NCBI GenBank assembly: GCA_934167665.1
Contig: CAKPLN010000002.1
Location: forward strand, 124,001 to 188,000
DNA from: an uncultured Bacilli bacterium
GTDB lineage: Bacteria > Bacillota_I > Bacilli_A > RF39 > UBA660
Length of the DNA: 64,000 nucleotides
Direction of reading: 5' to 3'
Made by a program: the position numbers and the translations under genes. Positions within the stretch are counted from its first letter, which is position 1, and each line of letters begins with the position of its first letter. The notes under the pieces were generated by a model, which was given only the letters and a program-made list of their open reading frames with translations, was not told the DNA's origin and ran no database searches. This document shows, one piece after another, positions 26,660 through 35,679 of this stretch.

Positions 26660-28511
26660 TAGCTTTTCTCCTAAGATATACCATAAGAATTGATATATCA
26701 GATGGGTTTACTCCACTTATACGAGAAGCTTGGCCTAAAGTTGTGGGATTTATTTCCAATAGTTTTTGACGAGCTTCACTTGCTAAATTAGGTATTTTCT
26801 CATAGTTAATATCCTTTGGTATAATTTTCTCTTCTAACTGAAGCATTTTTTCAGCATCTTTTAGAGCTTTTTTGATATATCCTTCGTATTTTATATTAAT
26901 TTCTACTTCTTCTGATACTTCAGCATCAAATGGTACTTCTATAAAGTGATTAATATGTTCTAATGTTATTTCTGGTCTTTTTAAAAGTTCATATAATGAA
27001 ATGCCATCTTTTAATTGTGGGGTATTAATTTTTGCTAAATATTCATTTATTTCTTTTTGCGGAGTTATTCTTGTCTCTAATAAAAGATTAGTAAATTTTG
27101 TTATATTTTCTTTTTTAGTAAGAAATTTTTTATATCTTTCATCATCTATTAGACCAATTTGGTAACCATAATCTCTTAGTCTTAAATCAGCATTATCATT
27201 TCTTAAAAGTAGGCGATATTCAGCACGAGATGTTAAAAGTCTATATGGATCTTTTACGCCTTTAGTTACTAAGTCATCTATTAGTACACCTATGTAAGAT
27301 TCATTTCTCTTTAATATTAGAGGCTCTTTTCCTTCTAGTTTTAAAGCAGCATTTATACCTGCTATTAAACCTTGACCAGCAGCTTCTTCATAACCACTTG
27401 TACCATTTATTTGACCAGCTGTATATAGATTTTCTATTATTTTTGTTTCTAAAGATTGTTTTAATTGTTTAGAATCGATAGCATCATATTCAATAGCGTA
27501 AGCATACTTTAAAATTTTAGCGTTTTCTAGTCCTGGCAAGCTATGTACCATTTCTTCTTGAACGTAATGAGGCATGCTTGTTGAAAAACCTTGTAAATAT
27601 ATATCATCGTAATATATACTTTCTGGTTCTAGGAAAAGTTGATGCCTTTCTTTTTCACTAAATCTAACTATTTTATCTTCTATTGATGGACAATATCTAG
27701 GACCAATTCCTTCTACGTAACCACCATACATGCTTGATTCTTTTAAATGTTCTTTTATAATTTCATGAGTTTTTGGTGTTGTATATATTAAATTACAAGG
27801 TACTTGGGAATTAACATCATAATATGCTATGTCATCAAAAGAAAAGGTTCTTACAACATTATCACCTGGTTCTATAGATGTTTTGGTATAATCAATGCTA
27901 CCCTTTTCTATTCTTGGAGGTGTACCTGTCTTTAATCTAAGTATATTGAAACCTAACTTTCTTAAATCATCACTTAAGAACTTAGATTCTTTTTCTCCAT
28001 GAGGACCTCCAGCTTTCTTTTGTGCTCCAGTTAAGATTACAGCTTTTAAATATGTACCGGTTGTTAGTATAACTGCTTTAGCATTTATTTTAGTTCCGTC
28101 TGATAGCTCTACTCCTTGTATTTTATTATCATCTATCAATAGTTTTTCAACCATAGCCTCTTTTATATCAAGATTTGGTTCGGCTTTTAAAGTCTTAAGC
28201 ATCTCTTTTGGGTATGTTATTTTATCTTCTTGAGCTCGCAAAGCTTGAACAGCGGGTCCCTTTTTAGTATTTAACATTTTTACTTGAAGAGCACCTTTAT
28301 CTGCGTTTCTTCCCATCTCACCACCTAAGGCATCTATTTCTCGTACAACGATTCCTTTGGCTGGACCACCTATTGATGGATTACATGGCATATCTGCAAT
28401 GTTTTTTATATTACCCGTTACAAGGAGAGTCTTATGATTTTTTCTTGATGTAGCTAAGCAGGCTTCACAACCAGCGTGGCCCCCACCTACTACTATTACT
28501 TCATATTCCAT
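26652..28511 (-). CDS. mnmG: tRNA uridine-34 carboxymethylaminomethyl enzyme MnmG
   Basis: FAD-dependent partner of MnmE in wobble-uridine modification. The 619-residue protein begins with the FAD-binding VVGGGHAGCEACLA and contains CNPSIGGPAKG and the NGTSGYEEAAGQGLIAGINA segment. The C-terminal helical domain ends in SRISGVNPSDISILMVYL. Length and motifs are typical. It lies 16 bases downstream of mnmE. Confidence 0.97.
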   Translation of the reverse strand: MEYEVIVVGGGHAGCEACLATSRKNHKTLLVTGNIKNIADMPCNPSIGGPAKGIVVREIDALGGEMGRNADKGALQVKMLNTKKGPAVQALRAQEDKITYPKEMLKTLKAEPNLDIKEAMVEKLLIDDNKIQGVELSDGTKINAKAVILTTGTYLKAVILTGAQKKAGGPHGEKESKFLSDDLRKLGFNILRLKTGTPPRIEKGSIDYTKTSIEPGDNVVRTFSFDDIAYYDVNSQVPCNLIYTTPKTHEIIKEHLKESSMYGGYVEGIGPRYCPSIEDKIVRFSEKERHQLFLEPESIYYDDIYLQGFSTSMPHYVQEEMVHSLPGLENAKILKYAYAIEYDAIDSKQLKQSLETKIIENLYTAGQINGTSGYEEAAGQGLIAGINAALKLEGKEPLILKRNESYIGVLIDDLVTKGVKDPYRLLTSRAEYRLLLRNDNADLRLRDYGYQIGLIDDERYKKFLTKKENITKFTNLLLETRITPQKEINEYLAKINTPQLKDGISLYELLKRPEITLEHINHFIEVPFDAEVSEEVEINIKYEGYIKKALKDAEKMLQLEEKIIPKDINYEKIPNLASEARQKLLEINPTTLGQASRISGVNPSDISILMVYLRRKAND

Positions 28512-28527
28512 TTTTTCACTTCCTATT

Positions 28528-29880
28528 TTATTTACCTACACAAAAGTTTTCAAATAAATTATCAATAATTTCTTCACTATAATTTATTCCAATTATTTCA
28601 CCTAAATTTTCAAAACAATCTTTCAAGTCAATTTCAATCATATCTATTGGTTGGTTATTTTTAATTCCTTCCTCAGCATCAAGTAAATTTTTATAGGCTT
28701 TTTTAGCTAAAGATATTTGGCGACTATTTGATAAATATGTATAATCTTTCATTGTAAGTTGCTCTAAATTAAATAGTTGTTTTATTTTGTTTTTTAGGCT
28801 ATTGATACCATCTACATCATTGGTATTTGTTTCTATTACATTTTCTAAATTAAGTGGTAAATTTATGTGCCTTTCTAAATCGTTCTTATTTAGAGCAATA
28901 ATTCTTGTTTTAGCTTCTGTTGCTGTTAAAATATCTAAATCTTCTGGAGTTAGTTTTTCATTACGATTTAGTACAACAATTACTAAATCTGACTTATCTA
29001 TCATAGCTAAACTTTTTTCAACACCTATTTTTTCCACAATATCATCTGTTTTTCTAATACCAGCAGTATCTATTATATTTAACGGAATACCATCTAAGTA
29101 TATTTGCCCTTCTACTATATCTCTAGTTGTTCCAGCAATATCTGTAACAATGGCTTTTTCTTCATCTAATAATTTGTTTAATATACTACTCTTCCCTACG
29201 TTAGGTCTACCAACGATTACTGTATTTATACCATTTTTTATAGTAACTGTGTTCTCAGATTCTTTTATTAGATTTTCTAATTCTTTCTTCATTTTTTCTG
29301 TTTCTGTTTTAATTTTATCTACTGTTATAACTTCTATATCATAGTACTCTGGGTAGTCTATATTAACTTCTATAGATGATAGTAGTTGCTTTAATTTATT
29401 TCTAAAATTTATTATTAAATTTGATGTTTTACCACTCATTTGTGTAAGGGCTATTTTTCTAGCTTCATCACTTTTACTATTAATTAAATCCATTACAGCT
29501 TCGCTTTTTACTAAATCTATTCGGCCATTTAGAAAGGCTCTTTTAGTAAATTCCCCTGGTTCTGCTAATCTAGCACCATTATTTAACATTGTCTGAAGAA
29601 TCCTTTTTGTTGCTATTATGCCACCGTGACAATTTATTTCTACTATATCTTCTGATGTGTAACTTTTAGGAGCCTTCATTACGGATACTAAAACTTCATC
29701 TATTAAATCTTTATCATCATATATATGACCATAATTTATTGTATGAGTTGCAACTTTAGATAAATCTTTTCCTTTAAAGCACTTATTTACTATACTTATA
29801 GACTCTTGCCCACTAAGGCGAACAATAGATATTGCACCTACTCCTAATGATGTTGAAATAGCTACTATTGTATCATTCAT
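28528..29880 (-). CDS. mnmE: tRNA modification GTPase MnmE
   Basis: The 450-residue potassium-activated GTPase has an N-terminal tetrahydrofolate-binding domain (starting MNDTIVAISTSLGVGAISIV), an inserted G domain with GRPNVGKSSILNKL and DTAGIR, NKND, and the C-terminal FCVGK motif whose Cys is conserved. The start follows GGAGGGAG; an upstream in-frame ATG lacks a ribosome-binding site. Confidence 0.97.
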   Translation of the reverse strand: MNDTIVAISTSLGVGAISIVRLSGQESISIVNKCFKGKDLSKVATHTINYGHIYDDKDLIDEVLVSVMKAPKSYTSEDIVEINCHGGIIATKRILQTMLNNGARLAEPGEFTKRAFLNGRIDLVKSEAVMDLINSKSDEARKIALTQMSGKTSNLIINFRNKLKQLLSSIEVNIDYPEYYDIEVITVDKIKTETEKMKKELENLIKESENTVTIKNGINTVIVGRPNVGKSSILNKLLDEEKAIVTDIAGTTRDIVEGQIYLDGIPLNIIDTAGIRKTDDIVEKIGVEKSLAMIDKSDLVIVVLNRNEKLTPEDLDILTATEAKTRIIALNKNDLERHINLPLNLENVIETNTNDVDGINSLKNKIKQLFNLEQLTMKDYTYLSNSRQISLAKKAYKNLLDAEEGIKNNQPIDMIEIDLKDCFENLGEIIGINYSEEIIDNLFENFCVGK

Positions 29881-29907
29881 TTTGGCTCCCTCCTTTTTTC
29901 TTTCCAT

Positions 29908-29913
29908 ATTATA
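29908..29913 (-). promoter_or_regulatory. Possible -10 element for the mnmE operon
   Basis: TATAAT on the minus strand, 28 bases before the mnmE start; no convincing -35 hexamer at 17 bases. A promoter is expected here because a terminator lies immediately upstream. Confidence 0.45.
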
Positions 29914-29934
29914 GCACGTTTAAACAAAGAATAA

Positions 29935-29963
29935 AATAAAAAAAGAAGAATTAATCTTCTTTT
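29935..29963 (-). terminator. Rho-independent terminator after jag
   Basis: On the minus strand AAAAGAAGA and TCTTCTTTT arms with a short TTAAT loop, then a T-run. The stem includes the jag stop codon. Confidence 0.75.
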
Positions 29964-30565
29964 GGTTTAATTACAACGTAACGGTTAGGTTCTTCCCCTT
30001 CACTTTCCGTATAAACTTTAGGATTGTTAGCTAAAATATTATGAATAATTCTTCTTTCATATGAATTCATTGAATCTAATTTTGCTGGTATTTTAGTAAG
30101 AGCTACTTCTTTAGCTGTCTTTTTAGCTAGATATTCAATTGATTTTTCATGTTTTTCTTTATAAGAGTTTATATCAATAATAAACTTAAAATTTTTTCCT
30201 AGTTCATTTAGTATATGTTGACTAGCTATTATTGATAGAGCTTTTAGATTTTTACCATTTTTACCAATTAGTAAAGCATCATTATCAGAATATATAATGT
30301 ATGTTGGTATTTCTTCTTTGTTCTTTATCTCAATACTTGCTGAAAATCCTAAATCTTTTAATAATTTTACTAAATAATCTTTTATGTATTTTATTAATTC
30401 TCTTTTTTCAATTACTTCTATTTCAACTTTTGGACTTTTGAATAAGCCACCCTTTTCTTCTGAAATTTCGTTTATTATTAAGTTATTTGTAGTTTCTTGA
30501 AGTTCGATTGTGGCTTTTTCTATGGCTTCTTCTTTAGTTTTGCCTATATACTTATGCTTTTCCAT
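29951..30565 (-). CDS. jag: RNA-binding protein Jag/KhpB
   Basis: The 204-residue protein has an N-terminal Jag-N domain (KYIGKTKEEAIEKATIEL), a KH domain with the GxxG loop (LLIGKNGKNLKALSII) and a C-terminal R3H domain (RRIIHNILANNPKVYTESEG region). KhpB/Jag binds RNA and affects cell division and sporulation in Firmicutes. Its start lies inside the end of yidC, so the two are probably translationally coupled. Confidence 0.95.
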   Translation of the reverse strand: MEKHKYIGKTKEEAIEKATIELQETTNNLIINEISEEKGGLFKSPKVEIEVIEKRELIKYIKDYLVKLLKDLGFSASIEIKNKEEIPTYIIYSDNDALLIGKNGKNLKALSIIASQHILNELGKNFKFIIDINSYKEKHEKSIEYLAKKTAKEVALTKIPAKLDSMNSYERRIIHNILANNPKVYTESEGEEPNRYVVIKPKED

Positions 30566-31493
30566 TTACTTCTTTACTCCTTTTTACTAATATATTTTGA
30601 ACGATTGTAAATAAGTTTGAAGTAATCCAATATATTCCTAGGCCTGATGGCATAAATATAGATGTAATTACAATCATTGTAGGCATCATTAATGTCATAT
30701 ATTTCATATTTGGATCTGACATATTTCCGGTTGAATTCATTTTGAACGAATAGTAGGTTGTTAATCCTATTAATATTACTAACAATAGGTAAGCAAACCA
30801 AGCACTAGTTCCAATTCCAATAGATGGTGTTGTTCCTAATTGAAGAAGTAAAAACTTATCTTCAAAAATAGCTGGCGTTCTTTGAATAGCTTCAAAGAAA
30901 GCTATAAATAGGGGTAGTTGTAAAAATGAAAATAAACAACCAGATAGGGGATTTATATTATATTTTTTATAAATCAATAACATTTCTTGATTTTGCTTCA
31001 TTAATGATTCTTGGTCTGTTTTATCTTTATATTTTTGTTGAAGTCTGTTTAATTCTGGTTGAGCTTTTTTTATTAGTTCTGACTGCATAGCTGTTTTTTT
31101 AGTTACAGGGTAGGCGATTAGTCTAATTAAAAGACTTAGTATTATAACTGAAATAGCATAATTGCCTATTTTTTTACCAACTAATAATAAAACAAAGGAT
31201 AGGGGTTTTATAAAGAAACTAGTCCATAAACTTTCATATTCACCAGATGTAACTTTAAATTCAGTACATTTCGGTAATTTTTCAATATCGACACCATTTT
31301 CTTCATATACTTTGATTGTATTCTCATCATTTGGTTGACAAATGATATTTTTTGTTAAAGTTTGACCTGTAATTTCGTTTTTTACTGGTTTATTTTCTTT
31401 GTCTTTTAATTGAGTGGTACAACCTGTTGTTAGTAATAGAAGCGAAATTACGATTAATAGTTTGATTTTATTTGTTGTTTTTGCTTTAGTCAT
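30552..31493 (-). CDS. yidC: Membrane protein insertase YidC (SpoIIIJ-type)
   Basis: The 313-residue lipoprotein has a signal peptide with a lipobox (LLLTTGC), and five transmembrane segments in the C-terminal insertase region, starting SLWTSFFIKPLSFVLLLVGKK and including the conserved Arg-bearing helix IISLLIRLIAYPVTKKT. In the rpmH-rnpA-yidC-jag cluster this is the SpoIIIJ position, needed for forespore sigma-G activation in B. subtilis. It overlaps rnpA by eight bases. Confidence 0.96.
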   Translation of the reverse strand: MTKAKTTNKIKLLIVISLLLLTTGCTTQLKDKENKPVKNEITGQTLTKNIICQPNDENTIKVYEENGVDIEKLPKCTEFKVTSGEYESLWTSFFIKPLSFVLLLVGKKIGNYAISVIILSLLIRLIAYPVTKKTAMQSELIKKAQPELNRLQQKYKDKTDQESLMKQNQEMLLIYKKYNINPLSGCLFSFLQLPLFIAFFEAIQRTPAIFEDKFLLLQLGTTPSIGIGTSAWFAYLLLVILIGLTTYYSFKMNSTGNMSDPNMKYMTLMMPTMIVITSIFMPSGLGIYWITSNLFTIVQNILVKRSKEVNGKA

Positions 31494-31830
31494 TTTGTTT
31501 TTCCTTTCTCATTTTATCAATCAATGATAGGAAGTCAGTTTCTAATTCTTGATACGTTTTACCTTTTGCACTTCCTCTTAATATTATAATATAATCTTTG
31601 CTATTAATATAGTCTTTTTTGTATTTGTCTATGATATTCCTTAATCTTCTTTTATATTTATTCCTATTAACGGCATTTCCTATTTTTTTACCAACTGATA
31701 TTCCGAAACGGCTATATGGTAAATTATTTTCTATACTATAGACTACAAAGCTTTTATTTTTGATGATTTTTCCTGTTGTAATAATCTTTTCGAAATCTCT
31801 AGAATTTTTTACTATATATAATTTTCTCAT
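31486..31830 (-). CDS. rnpA: Ribonuclease P protein component
   Basis: The 114-residue basic protein has the family motif GNAVNRNKYKRRLRNIID preceded by RFGISVGKKI. It is the protein cofactor of RNase P and helps process tRNA 5' ends. It lies downstream of rpmH, separated by an attenuator-like terminator. Confidence 0.96.
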   Translation of the reverse strand: MRKLYIVKNSRDFEKIITTGKIIKNKSFVVYSIENNLPYSRFGISVGKKIGNAVNRNKYKRRLRNIIDKYKKDYINSKDYIIILRGSAKGKTYQELETDFLSLIDKMRKEKQND

Positions 31831-31858
31831 ATTAAAGTCACCAATTCTTTTCTTAATA

Positions 31859-31887
31859 GTAAAAAACCACTGAACTTCCAGCGGTTT
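31859..31887 (-). terminator. Terminator or attenuator between rpmH and rnpA
   Basis: AAAAACCGCTG and CAGTGGTTTTTT arms with a six-base loop (one G-U pair) are followed by T residues on the minus strand. No rnpA promoter is evident, so partial read-through probably sets the rpmH to rnpA ratio. Confidence 0.8.
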
Positions 31888-32010
31888 TTATTTGCATAGA
31901 CTTTTACGTCCTTTGCGACGACGACGATTTAAAATATTTGTTTTCTTACGTGCGAAAAAACCTAACTTTTTAGCTTTTTTACGGTTATTTGGTTGATATG
32001 TTCTTTTCAT
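31888..32010 (-). CDS. rpmH: 50S ribosomal protein L34 (short form)
   Basis: A 40-residue protein beginning MKRTYQPNNRKKAKKLGFFAR and ending RRRRKGRKSLCK. The start follows GGAGGTGG. L34 is usually 44-45 residues; the central segment that normally reads about MxTxxGRxVLxxRRRKGR is shortened here to KKTNILNRRRRKGR. It is the first gene of the left arm, divergent from dnaA. Confidence 0.96.
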   Translation of the reverse strand: MKRTYQPNNRKKAKKLGFFARKKTNILNRRRRKGRKSLCK

Positions 32011-32039
32011 TTTTCCACCTCCAGACATAAATCTCCATT

Positions 32040-32069
32040 ATTATAATAAGAAGTTGTTGATTTTGTCAA
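32040..32069 (-). promoter_or_regulatory. Promoter of the rpmH operon
   Basis: TTGACA (32064-32069) and TATAAT (32040-32045) on the minus strand with 18-base spacing. Confidence 0.8.
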
Positions 32070-32084
32070 TTAAATTAGCATATT

Positions 32085-32235
32085 TTTTATTTTTTCACAT
32101 ATTCCACAGTATTGTGGATTTATTTTATTAACCTGTTTAAACAAAAACTGTGGAAAATGTGGAAAAGTATAATATAGCTTTTTATATCAATGGTTGTAGT
32201 TGTGCAAAAAATTGTTGATTTCGTGTGGAAAAAAT
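32085..32235. other. oriC: Origin region, part 1: DnaA-box cluster upstream of dnaA
   Basis: The 307-base gap between rpmH and dnaA contains several DnaA-box-like nonamers: TATTCCACA (32100-32108), the reverse box TGTGGATTT (32113-32121), TGTGGAAAA at 32149-32157, 32158-32166 and 32224-32232. Gene direction switches here from minus to plus, as expected at a bidirectional origin. The first two boxes form a CCACA-TGTGG hairpin. The rest of the gap is AT-rich with the two divergent promoters. Confidence 0.85.
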
Positions 32236-32252
32236 TTTATCAAAAAAAACAG

Positions 32253-32281
32253 TTTATTTTTTTCACAATTTAATGTACACT
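32253..32281 (+). promoter_or_regulatory. Weak candidate promoter for dnaA
   Basis: TTTATT (32253-32258) and TACACT (32276-32281), spacing 17, lie about 37 bases before the dnaA start. It overlaps a TTTTTCACA DnaA-box-like sequence, which would fit autoregulation. Confidence 0.35.
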
Positions 32282-32317
32282 AATCGTAGTTTATTTATCT
32301 TGAGGGGAGATGGTAGA

Positions 32318-33685
32318 ATGAATGTCGATATTTTGTGGTCTAAATTTTTGACACAAATTAAAGAAGAGCTGACTTCTTTATCATTTGATACTTGGTTTGC
32401 TGACACACATCTTCATAAAATAGATAATGGCAAAGCTTATATTATTGTTCCTATGCCAATCCATAAGAAACATTTACTTGATAATTATTATGATTTAATT
32501 ACAAAGACGTTAAATGAAATAACCAATAATAATTTGGAATTAGTACTTTTATTAAAAGAAGAAATAGAAGAGGTAGTTCCTAAGAAAGAGGAAGTTAGTG
32601 TTGATATTGTTGATGATAAATCCTCTAAAGTACATTCGAATTTGAATAGCAATTATACATTTGATAATTTTATTGTTGGAAATAGTAATAAATTTGCACA
32701 GGCTGCAGCTCTTTCAGTAGCAGAAAATCCTGGTAGGATGTATAACCCATTATTTATATATGGTAATAGTGGGCTGGGGAAGACCCATTTAATGCATGCT
32801 ATTGGTAACTATATAATAGCAAATAGTAATAAAAAGGTATTATATGTTACTAGTGATCAATTTATACAAGACTTTATAAGTCTGAAGAAAAAGGATGAAA
32901 ACGAAACCAATTTTAATTATATTGACTTTTTTAAAAACAAATATAGAAATATAGATGTATTGATTATTGATGATATCCAGTTTTTAGGTGGAGCTACGGG
33001 TACGCAAAAAGAATTTTTCCACACATTTAACACCTTATATAATGATAGTAAACAAATAATAATATCTTCCGACCGTTCACCAGATGATTTAAAACTGTTG
33101 GAGGATAGACTTAGAACTAGGTTCTGTTGGGGATTAACGGTAAATATTTTCCCTCCAGACTTTACTCTTAGAACAGAGATTTTAAGAAAAAAAATTATTG
33201 CTGGTAATTTTGAAAAAGAAATTCCTGAGGATGTAATCGAATATATTGCTTCAAATATTGGTACTGATGTTAGGCAATTAGAGGGTTCAATAACTAGACT
33301 GATAGCCTATTCAGCAATCATGAGTGGGGCTGATATAACATTAGACCTAGCGATTGAAGCTTTAAAAGATTTTATTAGTAAGGGAATGGGTGAAAAAAAT
33401 GATGTTCACCGTATCCAAAAAATAGTATCTGAGTATTTTCAAATTTCTGTTGAAGATATTAGAAGTAAGAAGAGAAGTTCAAATATTTCTTTTCCACGGC
33501 AGATTGCAATGTATCTTTGCCGTGAGATGACAAGTGAATCATTTCCTAAGATTGGAACAGAATTTGGTGGAAAAGATCATTCTACAGTAATGCATTCTGT
33601 TGAGAAAATCGAGAATGAGATAAAAGTGAATAGAGATTTAGCTAATATTATTGAAAAATTAAAGAAAGATATTGGTGTTGTGTAA
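32318..33685 (+). CDS. dnaA: Chromosomal replication initiator DnaA
   Basis: The 455-residue AAA+ initiator has Walker A GNSGLGKTHLMHA, Walker B VLIIDDIQFL, the sensor region and a C-terminal HTH with DHSTVMHSVEKI that reads DnaA boxes. The start MNVDILWSKF follows GGGGAGA; an upstream in-frame start would add 31 residues inside the box-rich region and has no ribosome-binding site. DnaA boxes occur on both sides of the gene and in the array at 42-43 kb. Confidence 0.98.
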   Translation: MNVDILWSKFLTQIKEELTSLSFDTWFADTHLHKIDNGKAYIIVPMPIHKKHLLDNYYDLITKTLNEITNNNLELVLLLKEEIEEVVPKKEEVSVDIVDDKSSKVHSNLNSNYTFDNFIVGNSNKFAQAAALSVAENPGRMYNPLFIYGNSGLGKTHLMHAIGNYIIANSNKKVLYVTSDQFIQDFISLKKKDENETNFNYIDFFKNKYRNIDVLIIDDIQFLGGATGTQKEFFHTFNTLYNDSKQIIISSDRSPDDLKLLEDRLRTRFCWGLTVNIFPPDFTLRTEILRKKIIAGNFEKEIPEDVIEYIASNIGTDVRQLEGSITRLIAYSAIMSGADITLDLAIEALKDFISKGMGEKNDVHRIQKIVSEYFQISVEDIRSKKRSSNISFPRQIAMYLCREMTSESFPKIGTEFGGKDHSTVMHSVEKIENEIKVNRDLANIIEKLKKDIGVV

Positions 33686-33816
33686 AAATATTGTGAAAGT
33701 AATAAGTTTTCCACAGAAAAATGTTAGTTAAATCTTTAATAAAAAAGGGAAAAGTTAAGTTTTCAACTTTTTCCACAGTAATATTAATAATAGTTAAAAA
33801 GGAAGGATAAAAAAAT
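33686..33816. other. oriC: Origin region, part 2: DnaA boxes and candidate unwinding element
   Basis: The dnaA-dnaN gap has boxes TTTTCCACA at 33707-33715 and 33769-33777. The second is followed after one base by five trinucleotides TAA TAT TAA TAA TAG (33779-33793), which fit the DnaA-trio pattern of bacterial unwinding regions. Location and order agree with the B. subtilis unwinding site downstream of dnaA. Confidence 0.7.
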
Positions 33817-34944
33817 ATGAAATTTACAATTAAAAAGGATTTATTATTAGATGCTTTAAATAAAGTATCAAAAGCTATTTCTACTAAAAATTTAATTCCT
33901 GTTTTAGCAGGTATTAAGTTTGAATTAAAGAAGAAAAAATTAACTTTAACTGCTAGTGATAATGATATTACTATTCAAACTAGTATAGAAACAGATAATG
34001 AGGATGATTTTAGTGTTTCTTCTGAAGGTAGTATTATTATTCAAGGTAAATATATTTTAGATATTGTTAGAAAATTACCTGAAAAGTATATTAATATTGA
34101 AGTAATTGATGAATTAAAAATTCTTATTTATACTGATAATAGTGAATTTAATTTAAATGGAATTAGTGAGAGTGAATATCCAAATATTGGCTTAGAGGAA
34201 AGTAAAAAGAAAGTTAATATAAAGGCTGGAGTAATTAAAAGTATAGTTACTCAAACAGCATTTGCTTCTTCTAACGAAGAGAGTAAACCTGTATTAACAG
34301 GAATTAACTTAAATATTGTTGGTGATATTCTTGAATGTAATTCTACTGATTCATATCGTTTAGCAAGAAAAGTAGTTAAATTAGATAAAGCTAGTGAGGA
34401 AAATTATAATATAGTTATTCCTAGTCATAATATTGTTGAGTTTTCTAAGATTTTAGGGGAAGACGATGATATTGTTGAACTTCATATATTTAGTAATAAA
34501 ATCTTATTTAAGACTGGTAATTTAAAGTTTGAATCAAGATTAATTAATGGTACTTATCCAAATACTTCTAATTTATTACCTGAAGATTCCTTTTTAGTAG
34601 TAAGTACTAATTTGAATGATTTTTATGATGTTATAGATCGTGTTAGTATTTTGACTAGTGATAAAGAAAAAAATATTGTTACTTTAGAGACTAATGATGA
34701 TACTTTAATTCTTAGAAGTAGTTCTGCTGAGATTGGTAGAGTAGAGGAAAAAATGAAAATCACTAAAAATAACAGTGAAAATATTAAAATATCATTTAGT
34801 GCTAAATATATGATGGAGGCTTTAAAAAGTTTTTCAACAGAAACTGTGGATATTCATTTTGTTGGAGAAATTAAGCCAATTTTGATAAAATCTACTGAGG
34901 ATGATACTTTAACACAATTGGTTTTACCAATAAGAACATATTAA
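33817..34944 (+). CDS. dnaN: DNA polymerase III beta subunit (sliding clamp)
   Basis: The 375-residue clamp, beginning MKFTIKKDLLLDALNKVSKAI, has three repeated domains and the conserved C-terminal hydrophobic-pocket region ending in TQLVLPIRTY. It tethers the replicative polymerase to DNA. GGAAGGA precedes the start. Confidence 0.97.
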   Translation: MKFTIKKDLLLDALNKVSKAISTKNLIPVLAGIKFELKKKKLTLTASDNDITIQTSIETDNEDDFSVSSEGSIIIQGKYILDIVRKLPEKYINIEVIDELKILIYTDNSEFNLNGISESEYPNIGLEESKKKVNIKAGVIKSIVTQTAFASSNEESKPVLTGINLNIVGDILECNSTDSYRLARKVVKLDKASEENYNIVIPSHNIVEFSKILGEDDDIVELHIFSNKILFKTGNLKFESRLINGTYPNTSNLLPEDSFLVVSTNLNDFYDVIDRVSILTSDKEKNIVTLETNDDTLILRSSSAEIGRVEEKMKITKNNSENIKISFSAKYMMEALKSFSTETVDIHFVGEIKPILIKSTEDDTLTQLVLPIRTY

Positions 34945-34963
34945 AATATTTATTATTTTCTTA

Positions 34964-34993
34964 TATACGACACTTTTTGGTGTCGTATTTTTT
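34964..34993 (+). terminator. Rho-independent terminator after dnaN
   Basis: ATACGACAC and GTGTCGTAT form a perfect nine-base stem followed by a T-run. It separates dnaN from the ComK-like gene. Confidence 0.9.
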
Positions 34994-35130
34994 GGTTGTT
35001 GTTTAAAATTTTGCGAATAATATTATAGAAATGTAAATAATTTTATTTTTTGACAATATTCTACATTTCTATTTGTTATATTCTTTTTCGAAAACGTTTC
35101 AGTGTTTTCAAAATTTAGGGGGAATTTAAA

Positions 35131-35577
35131 ATGAAATATGAAGTTAGCGAAGGTACTTTGGCTATTGTACCAAATGAAAGAGAAAATAGCCTAGTTTATG
35201 AGGATGATGACAGGTACATAATTGAGCAGTCTCCATTTGAGATTATGGAAAATAGTTGTCGCTATTTTGGTAGTACTTATAGAGGAAGAAAAGATGGTGC
35301 TAAAGATATTTTAGGTGCTGAATACAAGGTTCCTATTATAATTGATGATACTACTAATTTAATTGTATTTCCTACGACATCTCCATTATCTTGTGATTGC
35401 GTATGGATTTCTTTGAAAAGGCTAAAGAATTTTGAGAGAATTGATGCCTGCAATACAAGAATAATTTTTGATAATAATAAAGAAATTATAGTTCCTTGCT
35501 CTTACAGAACTATAGAAAACCAGGTTTCACGTGCCTCTAGGTTGGATTTAATAATGAGGAATAGGAAAAAACGATAA
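35131..35577 (+). CDS. comK: ComK-like competence transcription factor
   Basis: The 148-residue protein aligns along its length with ComK: CRYFGSTYRGRKDGA (B. subtilis has CRFFGSSYAGRKAGT), then VPIIIDDTTNLIVFPT, CVWISL, and SYRTIENQVSRASRL. B. subtilis ComK has 192 residues; the C-terminal about 40 residues, involved in tetramer formation and degradation control, are missing here. It stands between dnaN and recF, where B. subtilis has the S4-domain gene rlbA. Its own terminators isolate it; GGGGGAA precedes the start, and a TTGACA element at 35050 suggests a nearby promoter. Whether it controls DNA uptake cannot be told from this window. Confidence 0.85.
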   Translation: MKYEVSEGTLAIVPNERENSLVYEDDDRYIIEQSPFEIMENSCRYFGSTYRGRKDGAKDILGAEYKVPIIIDDTTNLIVFPTTSPLSCDCVWISLKRLKNFERIDACNTRIIFDNNKEIIVPCSYRTIENQVSRASRLDLIMRNRKKR

Positions 35578-35602
35578 AAATAGTTATTAAATAGCTATTT
35601 TT
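35577..35602 (+). terminator. Rho-independent terminator after the ComK-like gene
   Basis: AAAATAGTTAT and ATAGCTATTTT arms (one G-U pair), then a T-run. Confidence 0.8.
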
Positions 35603-35679
35603 TTAGTGTTTTAAAAGCTCATATATGATATAATATGTATGTGTGTATAGGAATATTTAAATAGGGGATAGGTGATTGT

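Noticed and set aside
35088..35102. CcpA cre site upstream of the ComK-like gene
   Set aside because: The best alignment to the cre consensus has about three mismatches, including the conserved end.
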